From positions 1 to 5,222 of the forward strand of contig JADINC010000062.1 of assembly GCA_017694255.1 (NCBI GenBank): DNA of 5,222 bases. Direction: 5' to 3'. Source of the stretch: Candidatus Enterousia avistercoris. GTDB taxonomy: Bacteria; Pseudomonadota; Alphaproteobacteria; Rs-D84. Every line of letters begins with the position of its first letter. The first letter of the stretch is position 1. Positions 1 to 5,207 of the stretch are shown here, in pieces. The translations under genes were made by a program, and so were the position numbers. Below the pieces are notes generated by a model that ran no database searches, had not been told where the DNA came from, and saw nothing but the letters and a program-made list of their open reading frames with translations.

Positions 1-2
1 AT

Positions 3-1466
3 ATAATGATAAACATGCCATATAATGGTGTTCCTGCAATGTGCTTGTTTTCTGGCACGCCCACCGATTGGAAATGCAGTAAATTTTCATACGGCGACTA
101 TATCGGTGCGATATCCACCACCCCAGAAACATTTGATTTGTTGATATATTCGCCCGCCCCCATGCCACGCCGCACAGATATATTGGCATTGACGCGCAAA
201 CTGGCGCCACGCGGTCGCATAGATTTTGAATTTTCTGATATTGCCGGCACATATGAAATTGATGGCGAAAATATTACACCGAAATATAAATTTGCATATG
301 GAAAAACACTATACTGGTTGGATCCAAATGTAAAACAAATTCCGCAATTCATGCGCAGTGCCATTGGCAATTTCACATGGAAAAATAACATAATGCATTT
401 TGTCCCTGATTCAAAGCGTTGGAAATTATCGTTAACCGACACCCAGTTTCAGATATCCGGCAAAAACATCAAAGATTGGTTTCCAAAAATTGACTTACAG
501 GCATTTAACAACATGTCATACAGCATATCTGGCACATACCGTGGTGAAACTGTATCAAACATGAATATAAAAATTGGTGATCATACGTTTACCGGCACAC
601 TCAGTGGTAATAACATAACATTACACACAGATATTTTGAACCTGGATTCCTTTATCAATCAAAAATATCTGGACAATTATGAAGAATTATCGTTTTTAAC
701 CACACTGCCAATAACGATACCATTTGAATTGCCACTAAACATATCGCTGTCTGCGGACGCAATGATATACAACGGCACAGTATTCAGAAACTTTGTATAT
801 GCATTAAAACCTGATTCCCAGACATTTTCAATATCAGATCATGATCGTGGTAATTTGCTGGCCACATTAACGCGCGACAAAAATAAATATGACATATTTG
901 CCCAGTTAAATCGCTTTAAGATTGACGGAACACTGTTATCCCAGCATATGCCATTAAACATACGCGACACAACCATTACGGCCGAAATAAACATGCGAAC
1001 ATTCGGCAATATCGCGCATGACATGGAATATAATTTAGTTGGCGACATGGATTTATCTTTCGAAGGCGGATATTTAATCGGCATTGGCATTGATGAATTT
1101 TTTGCCGCGGCCCCACAACTGAACACATTTAATACAGAATATGCGTTATCATACGCACTGGACGGTGGCGAATCCAGAATTAAAAAAATGCACGTGGCCG
1201 GCGAATATAAAAACGGTGATTTTAAAACCACATCACCTGTGATGCTGCAATTGCGCCACACAGACGCCACTGGCACCCTGGAAATTACAGATAGCGCGAT
1301 GTACGCAACCCTGGATATGGTATTACGTGGCACATCCCCAGATCCCCAACCAATTAACCTGGACATATTACCTGACAACACGCGTCAATATACATTATTC
1401 GATATCATGACAAATATTGATCCGACATACATGCGCACATTTGTGCAAACCCATAACAAATTTTAA
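3..1466 (+). CDS. AsmA-like envelope protein, 3' part (start outside window)
   Basis: The frame is open to the left edge (codon ATA at 3-5, no stop), no ribosome binding site is visible before the ATG at 6, and no signal peptide or membrane anchor follows it, so this is most likely the C-terminal 487 codons of a longer protein. The sequence is rich in alternating beta-strand patterns. Two parts resemble AsmA/TamB/YhdP-type proteins: a middle block with a Gly-rich strand followed by 'ITLHTDILNLDSFI' (about residues 205-218 counted from the ATG at 6), and a C-terminal block 'GDMDLSFEGGYLIGIGIDEFF' near residues 346-366, followed by strands containing 'GEYKNGDFKTTSP' and 'ATGTLEI'. Known members are anchored in the inner membrane, extend through the periplasm and are linked to lipid transport and outer-membrane assembly. 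That role here is inferred from weak family resemblance. It converges on the gene at 1477-1824 with 10 bp between the stop codons and no obvious terminator. Confidence 0.6.
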   Translation: MMINMPYNGVPAMCLFSGTPTDWKCSKFSYGDYIGAISTTPETFDLLIYSPAPMPRRTDILALTRKLAPRGRIDFEFSDIAGTYEIDGENITPKYKFAYGKTLYWLDPNVKQIPQFMRSAIGNFTWKNNIMHFVPDSKRWKLSLTDTQFQISGKNIKDWFPKIDLQAFNNMSYSISGTYRGETVSNMNIKIGDHTFTGTLSGNNITLHTDILNLDSFINQKYLDNYEELSFLTTLPITIPFELPLNISLSADAMIYNGTVFRNFVYALKPDSQTFSISDHDRGNLLATLTRDKNKYDIFAQLNRFKIDGTLLSQHMPLNIRDTTITAEINMRTFGNIAHDMEYNLVGDMDLSFEGGYLIGIGIDEFFAAAPQLNTFNTEYALSYALDGGESRIKKMHVAGEYKNGDFKTTSPVMLQLRHTDATGTLEITDSAMYATLDMVLRGTSPDPQPINLDILPDNTRQYTLFDIMTNIDPTYMRTFVQTHNKF

Positions 1467-1476
1467 CTGCACTAAA

Positions 1477-1824
1477 TTATTTTCTGCGCCCAACAACAGA
1501 ATTTCGCGCAACAACATCACCATTTTCATTGGCATAGTACTTATACGGCCCAACAGGCACACTGTAAAACCCATGTGCAAAGAATTTTACCCCGCGCTGA
1601 TTACACACCAACATTTTATTTTTGCCAATTAAATCAACCGCACGCCCAGAAAAAACGCGACACAAAAAATTAAAAATCGAATGTGAATTCCGTGGCGCAC
1701 ATAAAACAGAACCACGTTTAACCAACCGCGCAATATCATATGCTGCTGAATTTGATTTTAAAACATTTGTTTGATATTGGCTCAGCCCCATTGCATTTGC
1801 CAATTTTTCTATATCCGCATTCAT
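1477..1824 (-). CDS. Hypothetical protein, 115 aa
   Basis: I do not recognise this protein. It begins MNADIEKLANAMGLSQ and has a short helical N-terminus (about 1-35), a basic middle (RLVKRGS, CRVFSGRAV, residues about 33-63) and a C-terminal half rich in aromatics and Gly (FFAHGFYSVPVGPYKYYANENGD), ending in a basic GRRK. It has four cysteines, no signal peptide and no membrane segment. Codon choice (GCG, CGC, GTT, AAT) is like that of its neighbours, which supports a real gene. The ATG at 1824 is the only start in the frame: upstream codons run open to a TAA at 1858-1860 without another ATG, GTG or TTG. No Shine-Dalgarno precedes it, and a TATAAT lies only 9 nt upstream, so a leaderless or near-leaderless message is possible. 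It lies downstream of the aspS terminator and is therefore probably transcribed alone. Confidence 0.6.
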   Translation of the reverse strand: MNADIEKLANAMGLSQYQTNVLKSNSAAYDIARLVKRGSVLCAPRNSHSIFNFLCRVFSGRAVDLIGKNKMLVCNQRGVKFFAHGFYSVPVGPYKYYANENGDVVARNSVVGRRK

Positions 1825-1833
1825 AATGAATAA

Positions 1834-1862
1834 ATTATATTGATACAGAAAATATTTTTAAC
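1834..1862 (-). promoter_or_regulatory. Candidate promoter of the 115-aa gene
   Basis: On the minus strand a perfect TATAAT lies at 1839-1834. A weak -35 (GTTAAA, 3 of 6 matches) lies 17 bp upstream at 1862-1857. Transcription would start about 1827, leaving only a few bases before the ATG at 1824. The -10 is clear; the -35 is not. Confidence 0.35.
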
Positions 1863-1874
1863 AGGTATGAATTC

Positions 1875-1909
1875 ACAAAAACAAAATCGGGGCCGCAATT
1901 GCAGCCCCG
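1875..1909 (-). terminator. Intrinsic terminator of aspS
   Basis: Read on the minus strand, CGGGGC (1909-1904) and GCCCCG (1893-1888) form a 6-bp GC-only stem. The 10-nt loop contains a GCAATTGC palindrome. The stem is followed at once by ATTTTGTTTTTG (1887-1876). It begins 22 nt after the aspS stop codon and separates aspS from the 115-aa gene. Confidence 0.8.
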
Positions 1910-1931
1910 CGACAACAGAAAACAATCCCTG

Positions 1932-3701
1932 TTATCCTTTTTTACGAACCTGGATATGATCTTCGCGCAGTTGCATTTCCGTCACAGGTCCTGGACTGCC
2001 CATCATCAGATCTTGACCACGTTGATTTGTTGGGAACGCGACAACCGCGCGCAGATTTGGTTCGTTCAACATAATTTGTACCAAACGGTCCAAACCAAAC
2101 GCACACCCACCGTGCGGTGGCGCGCCGTACTGGAATGCAGTATACATTCCACCAAACTTTTGCTTTACAACCTCTTCATCATATCCGGTAATTTCAAAGC
2201 ACCGCAACATAACATCTGGATTATAATTACGCAAACCCCCACTGCAAATTTCTGCACCATTCAATACCATATCGAATTGCGCCGCCTTGATAGACAATGG
2301 ATCTTTGGTCTTTAATTCTTCCAATGTTGCCATCGGGTATGAAAATGGATTGTGGGTAAACGCAATACCAGTGGATGATTCCGGGTCTGCTTCAAAGAAT
2401 GGGAATTCTTCTATCCAGCACAGACGGAATTCTTTTTCATCAATCAATCCCAAATCTTCGCCCAATTTATTGCGCAACTTGCCCGCCGCCTTGGCCGCGA
2501 CATCTGGGGCATCACAGATAAAGAACAATGATGAATTATCCCCGGCAATTTCGCGCAACTTTGCAATTCTGTCTGCATCCAGTTTTTTGGCAACGGGCCC
2601 CTTGGCTTCGTCTGCAAAGACGATATATCCCAATCCGCCCAGTCCCAATTCCTTGACCGCCCAATCACCCAGCTTATCATACCATGAACGCGGTTTGTCT
2701 GAACTGTTTGGCGCGGGAACGGCGCGGACAATACTGCCATTTTCTATGGCATTTGCAAATATACCGAAATCAGATCCACGGAATATATCTGTTACATCTG
2801 ATATTATGATCGGATTTCGCAAATCAGGCTTGTCCGAACCATATTTCAACATTGCCTCGTCAAATGGGATATGCGGAATTTCATCGCATATTTTTGCATC
2901 TGGGACAAATTCACGAATAATTTGCGGCATCAGAGTATCACCAACCGCCTGGATATCTGGCAAATCAACGAACGACATTTCCAAATCCAATTGGTAAAAT
3001 TCTAATAATCTGTCGGCGCGCAAGTCTTCATCCCGGAAACACGGCGCAATCTGGAAATAGCGGTCGAACCCAGCAATTTGCAATATTTGCTTAAACTGCT
3101 GTGGCGCCTGGGGCAATGCATAGAACATGCCATGATGATTACGCGATGGCACGATAAAATCACGTGCACCTTCGGGACTGGACGCTGTTAAAATAGGCGT
3201 CTGGAATTCAGAAAATCCCATTTCCCACATTTTATCGCGAATGAATTTAATCATACGATTACGCATCAGTATGTTGTTATGCAGCGTTTCGCGCCGCAAA
3301 TCTAAATAGCGATATTTCAACCGCAAATCTTCGGCCACAGAATCATCGTCGCCAAAGACCTGGAACGGCAAAACATCCGCATTGGTCAACACATGCCATT
3401 GTTTGGCCTGGACCTCTATTTCACCGGTTGGGATTTTATCATTAACGGCGGCCGCATCACGCGCAACAACCGTTCCTGTAATTTGAATCACAGATTCTGG
3501 GCGCACTTTTTCCAGGTCTGCATTTCCGCCATCAAACACGCATTGCGTAATACCATAATTATCGCGCAGGTCAATGAACAACAATGCACCATGATCGCGT
3601 TTACGATGCACCCACCCAGACAAAACAACCGTTTCGCCAACATTTGATTTATTCAGTTCGCCACAAGTATGACTTCTGTATTTTGATTTCAAAGATAACA
3701 T
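1932..3701 (-). CDS. aspS: Aspartyl-tRNA synthetase (AspRS), probably non-discriminating
   Basis: Class II aminoacyl-tRNA synthetase that activates aspartate with ATP and loads it on tRNA-Asp in the cytoplasm. At 589 residues from the chosen start it is close to the 590 of E. coli. An N-terminal OB-fold anticodon-binding domain (about 15-110) contains GWVHRKRDHG. The catalytic core has PEGARDFIVPSR (176-187), the aspartate-binding QAPQQFKQ (198-205), motif 2 FRDEDLRADR (222-231), EFYQLDLEMSF and motif 3 GGCAFGLDRL (531-540). The bacterial GAD insertion lies at about 285-420. ATG 3701 is preferred to an in-frame ATG at 3761: AAAGGGA sits 5 nt before it, and the extra 20 residues would be encoded by riboswitch sequence. 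The OB-fold has His37 and Ala84 where discriminating E. coli AspRS has Leu and Lys. This is the pattern linked to enzymes that also charge tRNA-Asn for amidation by GatCAB. Expression appears controlled by the T-box just upstream. Confidence 0.95.
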   Translation of the reverse strand: MLSLKSKYRSHTCGELNKSNVGETVVLSGWVHRKRDHGALLFIDLRDNYGITQCVFDGGNADLEKVRPESVIQITGTVVARDAAAVNDKIPTGEIEVQAKQWHVLTNADVLPFQVFGDDDSVAEDLRLKYRYLDLRRETLHNNILMRNRMIKFIRDKMWEMGFSEFQTPILTASSPEGARDFIVPSRNHHGMFYALPQAPQQFKQILQIAGFDRYFQIAPCFRDEDLRADRLLEFYQLDLEMSFVDLPDIQAVGDTLMPQIIREFVPDAKICDEIPHIPFDEAMLKYGSDKPDLRNPIIISDVTDIFRGSDFGIFANAIENGSIVRAVPAPNSSDKPRSWYDKLGDWAVKELGLGGLGYIVFADEAKGPVAKKLDADRIAKLREIAGDNSSLFFICDAPDVAAKAAGKLRNKLGEDLGLIDEKEFRLCWIEEFPFFEADPESSTGIAFTHNPFSYPMATLEELKTKDPLSIKAAQFDMVLNGAEICSGGLRNYNPDVMLRCFEITGYDEEVVKQKFGGMYTAFQYGAPPHGGCAFGLDRLVQIMLNEPNLRAVVAFPTNQRGQDLMMGSPGPVTEMQLREDHIQVRKKG

Positions 3702-3706
3702 TTTGG

Positions 3707-3713
3707 TCCCTTT
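3707..3713 (-). promoter_or_regulatory. Ribosome binding site of aspS
   Basis: AAAGGGA on the minus strand ends 5 nt before the ATG at 3701. This site decides the start against the in-frame ATG at 3761, which has no purine-rich stretch before it. The site could be masked by pairing with UUCC at 3748-3745 together with the U run at 3742-3737, which would allow translational control by the leader. Confidence 0.6.
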
Positions 3714-3736
3714 TTTTGCTTTGGGCGCCAATTCAG

Positions 3737-3803
3737 AAAAAATCGGAAACGGCACCCGCATTTAAAATTTCAGGGGCGCAATTTAATCAGATTGCGCGGT
3801 GCC
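3737..3803 (-). terminator. Alternative (off-state) hairpin of the T-box
   Basis: Two pairings compete with the antiterminator. GCGCCC (3779-3774) can pair with GGGTGC (3757-3752), taking up the antiterminator's 3' strand. Alternatively GGCACC (3803-3798) can pair with GGTGCC (3756-3751), extended by GC/GC across a one-base bulge, which would bury the tRNA-binding bulge. A run of six T (3742-3737) follows, but 8-9 nt (GTTTCCGA and flank) separate it from the stem, so it is not a textbook terminator. It could instead act as a sequestrator at the level of translation. Confidence 0.5.
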
Positions 3804-3876
3804 ACCCTGGTTTATTACTTTTACTGGGTTTTACGTATTCCATGGTTGTCAGTCATATCATCACACGCATGCCCAA
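3737..3876 (-). promoter_or_regulatory. T-box riboswitch (tRNA-Asp/Asn-sensing leader of aspS)
   Basis: A leader RNA that should bind tRNA by codon-anticodon pairing and test its charging state through the free 3' NCCA end. The minus strand holds the exact T-box core AGGGTGGCACCGCG (3808-3795). It folds as a perfect antiterminator: CAGGG (3809-3805) with CCCTG (3775-3771), the 7-nt bulge TGGCACC (3804-3798), and GCGCAAT (3797-3791) with ATTGCGC (3782-3776), closed by an 8-nt loop. The bulge's TGGC pairs with GCCA, so the tRNA should carry G73, as tRNA-Asp and tRNA-Asn do. Stem I is very short: TGGG/CCCA (3875-3872 with 3828-3825), TGCGTGT/ATACGTA (3869-3863 with 3838-3832), a kink-turn-like GAT bulge with tandem G.A pairs (3859.3839, 3858.3840), TATG/CATG (3857-3854 with 3844-3841), and the loop ACTGACAAC with GAC at 3850-3848. 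The linker 3824-3810 leaves no room for Stem II or III. The family assignment is strong; whether it acts on transcription or translation is open. Confidence 0.87.
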
Positions 3877-3884
3877 AAATCATC

Positions 3885-3958
3885 TGGTGCCCTAAGCAAG
3901 AATCGGACTTGCGACTCGTCCTTACCAAGGACGTGTTTTACCACTAGACTATTAGGGC
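3885..3958 (-). tRNA. tRNA-Thr(GGT)
   Basis: A complete cloverleaf can be drawn on the minus strand. The acceptor is GCCCTAA (3958-3952) with TTAGGGC (3895-3889), followed by A73 (3888) and an encoded CCA (3887-3885). The D arm is GTCT/AAAC around AGTGGTA. The anticodon arm is CGTCC/GGACG with loop TTGGTAA, giving anticodon GGT at 3926-3924, which reads ACC and ACT. The variable loop is 4 nt (AGTC). The T arm is GCAAG/CTTGC. G1-C72 and C2-G71 agree with threonine identity elements known in E. coli. Two deviations stand out: the T loop is TCCGATT, so position 55 is C instead of the nearly universal T, and the D stem has a C12.A23 mismatch. The 3' end lies 8 nt before Stem I of the T-box, and the gene has a good promoter just upstream, so it probably heads the aspS transcript. 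Confidence 0.9.
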
Positions 3959-3973
3959 AATCATTACCTGCCA

Positions 3974-4001
3974 ATTATAAATGCCACGCACCAAAAATCA
4001 A
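3974..4001 (-). promoter_or_regulatory. Promoter of tRNA-Thr / aspS
   Basis: On the minus strand TTGATT (4001-3996) and TATAAT (3979-3974) are separated by 16 bp, matching the sigma-70 consensus at 4 of 6 and 6 of 6 positions. The expected start near 3967 leaves a leader of about 8 nt before the tRNA. It lies just after the terminator of the upstream operon. I found no equally good promoter between the tRNA and aspS, so it may serve both. Confidence 0.65.
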
Positions 4002-4003
4002 GG

Positions 4004-4030
4004 ATAAAAAACACCCCGCCTGTTGCGGGG
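4004..4030 (-). terminator. Intrinsic terminator of the 5157-4052 operon
   Basis: On the minus strand CCCCGC (4030-4025) and GCGGGG (4019-4014) form a 6-bp GC stem around the loop AACAG, followed by TGTTTTTTAT. It begins 21 nt after the stop codon of the 191-aa gene and isolates that operon from the tRNA promoter. Confidence 0.85.
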
Positions 4031-4051
4031 CGATTCAACAGACGCACGCGA

Positions 4052-4627
4052 TTATTCAATACAGCAGTTAACCGCGTTTTTAACCCAGTTTTTCAGCTTT
4101 GACATACGGCCACTGGATGCATCTGGGGTCACACCTGCCGCCTGGGATGCGCGCGGTGCGGGCGCTGCGACTGGTTCAGATTTATTTTTCGTTTTCACCC
4201 ATTTTACATCCGTCCCGCCATTCAGCATCCCCATATTCAATCCCCAGAATATGCAATACAGACCATACGACCGGTCAAACAAATCATACGCCCCGTCTTT
4301 ATCCCCCGCCGCCAGTGCTTTGGTACCAACCTCAAACAAACGCATTGACGCCGCCAACAAGTGTTTTGAAATACACCATACTTCACCTTCGTACGACGGG
4401 ATGATTTTCTGCATCATTTGCTTGCGCTGTTCGCGCACTTCGTCAATCAAGTCATAGAATTCATGCTTGCCCGTTTTGGCACCTGAAAACATCAGATGTT
4501 CTTCGATAGAAATCAGATTCATAATTCCGATTGTTAAATCTTGGTCCGACGATAAATCCTTTGGATTGACCTTTTTCGCCGCATCCAGTTTTTCAACAAA
4601 TTCGCGTACATTTTTTATTTTTTCCAT
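4052..4627 (-). CDS. Conserved-looking helical protein of unknown function, 191 aa
   Basis: The product begins MEKIKNVREFVEKLD. It is predicted mostly helical and cytoplasmic, with no signal peptide. Residues 1-135 form the ordered part, with DLTIGIMNLISIEEHLMFS (30-48), DLIDEVREQRKQMMQKII (59-76), EGEVWCISKHLLAASMRLFEVGTK (80-103) and a Tyr/Phe/Trp-rich YDLFDRSYGLYCIFWGL (114-130). An Ala/Pro linker (150-172) leads to a basic amphipathic tail ending NCCIE. From memory it resembles uncharacterised proteins of candidate-phyla and some alphaproteobacterial genomes; I cannot name a family. Residues E42, E43, H44, E81, C85 and H89 sit on putative neighbouring helices and could form a metal site, which is speculation. 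ATG 4627 has AGGGGGA 4 nt upstream. A longer frame from 4759 would overlap the upstream gene and has no such site. It is the second gene of an operon with 5157-4651 (23-bp gap) and is followed by a terminator. Confidence 0.8.
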   Translation of the reverse strand: MEKIKNVREFVEKLDAAKKVNPKDLSSDQDLTIGIMNLISIEEHLMFSGAKTGKHEFYDLIDEVREQRKQMMQKIIPSYEGEVWCISKHLLAASMRLFEVGTKALAAGDKDGAYDLFDRSYGLYCIFWGLNMGMLNGGTDVKWVKTKNKSEPVAAPAPRASQAAGVTPDASSGRMSKLKNWVKNAVNCCIE

Positions 4628-4631
4628 TGTA

Positions 4632-4638
4632 TCCCCCT
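4632..4638 (-). promoter_or_regulatory. Ribosome binding site of the 191-aa gene
   Basis: AGGGGGA lies 4 nt upstream of the ATG at 4627, inside the 23-bp gap after the preceding stop codon. It fixes the start at 4627 rather than 4759. Confidence 0.7.
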
Positions 4639-4650
4639 GTATTAAAAAAA

Positions 4651-5157
4651 TTACATGCATATGCAAAACAGCCAACTGACCAACGCCAGTGCCACCACCG
4701 GCAACACAACGCGTTCGAACGGAAAATGCGCATGCCCGCCATTTTTCGCCTTCATCCATTCATACAGTTTTTCAACCAGTATAAATATAATCATCCCAAC
4801 AATTGCGCCAAACAATATTGGATCCACATAGAAAACATTCCAAATCCAGACGGGACTGTAATCAATATCACCCACATAAGCGAACCCAATCATTGCAACC
4901 GACAAACCAATCAACAACGCATTGCGCCCCGGGAAACGCCACCCACGATTATCAAAAAACTTTATCATCCAATATCCCAACAGCGTCAACAGCGCGCCCG
5001 CCCACAGTCCGACAATTCCAACCGGCACACCCAGCGATTCTGCAACACCAACACCCGCCCCAATTGCAATTGTACATATCGGACAGGCCGGATTTGCCAC
5101 CGCCACCGCCGGAAACGCACATAACAGCCCCGTAAATATTTTTGATAAAAACTTCAT
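4651..5157 (-). CDS. Small exported/membrane protein with CPIC motif, 168 aa
   Basis: An N-terminal signal sequence (KFLSKIFTGLLCAFPAVAVA) has a likely cleavage site AVA-NP after residue 21. The mature protein would start NPACPICTIAIGAGVG, with a CxxC pair (C25, C28) at the periplasmic face. Four further hydrophobic stretches lie at about 45-66, 79-96, 111-129 and 148-167, the last ending in a second Cys pair, CIC (165-167). A cytosolic or periplasmic loop NGGHAHFPFERVVLP (139-153) carries two His and a charged patch. I recall similar 'CPxCT-IAxGAGxG' membrane proteins from candidate-phyla genomes, without known function. The Cys pairs suggest redox or metal handling, but this is inference. 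AAAGGGGA 5 nt before the ATG supports the start at 5157. It is the first gene of a two-gene operon with 4627-4052. Confidence 0.8.
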   Translation of the reverse strand: MKFLSKIFTGLLCAFPAVAVANPACPICTIAIGAGVGVAESLGVPVGIVGLWAGALLTLLGYWMIKFFDNRGWRFPGRNALLIGLSVAMIGFAYVGDIDYSPVWIWNVFYVDPILFGAIVGMIIFILVEKLYEWMKAKNGGHAHFPFERVVLPVVALALVSWLFCICM

Positions 5158-5162
5158 ATTTT

Positions 5163-5207
5163 TCCCCTTTCAAAACATTGTATTTTTAATACATATCAAA
5201 TTTTATA
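5163..5207 (-). promoter_or_regulatory. Leader of the CPIC-protein operon: RBS and possible -10
   Basis: The minus strand has AAAGGGGA (5170-5163), 5 nt before the ATG at 5157, which is a strong ribosome binding site. A TATAAA at 5207-5202 could be a -10 giving a leader of about 38 nt. The matching -35 would lie beyond the right edge, so the promoter itself is uncertain. Confidence 0.4.

Noticed and set aside
1442..1474. GTGCA...TGCAC inverted repeat around the convergent gene ends as a bidirectional terminator
   Set aside because: Only 5 bp with a loop of more than 20 nt and no T tract directly after the stem in either direction.
1417..1632. Plus-strand 71-codon frame overlapping the end of the AsmA-like gene
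   Set aside because: It overlaps two better supported genes, has no ribosome site and looks like an antisense shadow of the 115-aa gene.
2287..2997. Long plus-strand frame of 236 codons opposite aspS
   Set aside because: It lies fully antisense to a well supported synthetase gene; its Ser/Pro/Asn-rich sequence is typical of a shadow frame.
3787..3843. Short minus-strand frame in the aspS leader (ATG at 3843, 18 codons, stop in the antiterminator loop) as an attenuator leader peptide
   Set aside because: It contains no Asp or Asn codon and no ribosome binding site, so ribosome stalling would not report on the synthetase's amino acid. The T-box explains the region better.
3885..3958. tRNA-Thr as the ligand of the neighbouring T-box
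   Set aside because: Its discriminator is A73 (the bulge TGGC wants G73), and no Thr ACC/ACT codon sits in the specifier loop register.
4628..4759. N-terminal extension of the 191-aa protein to an ATG at 4759
   Set aside because: It would overlap the end of the upstream gene by more than 100 bp, has no ribosome site, and gives a non-family-like Cys/Val-rich peptide, whereas 4627 has AGGGGGA.
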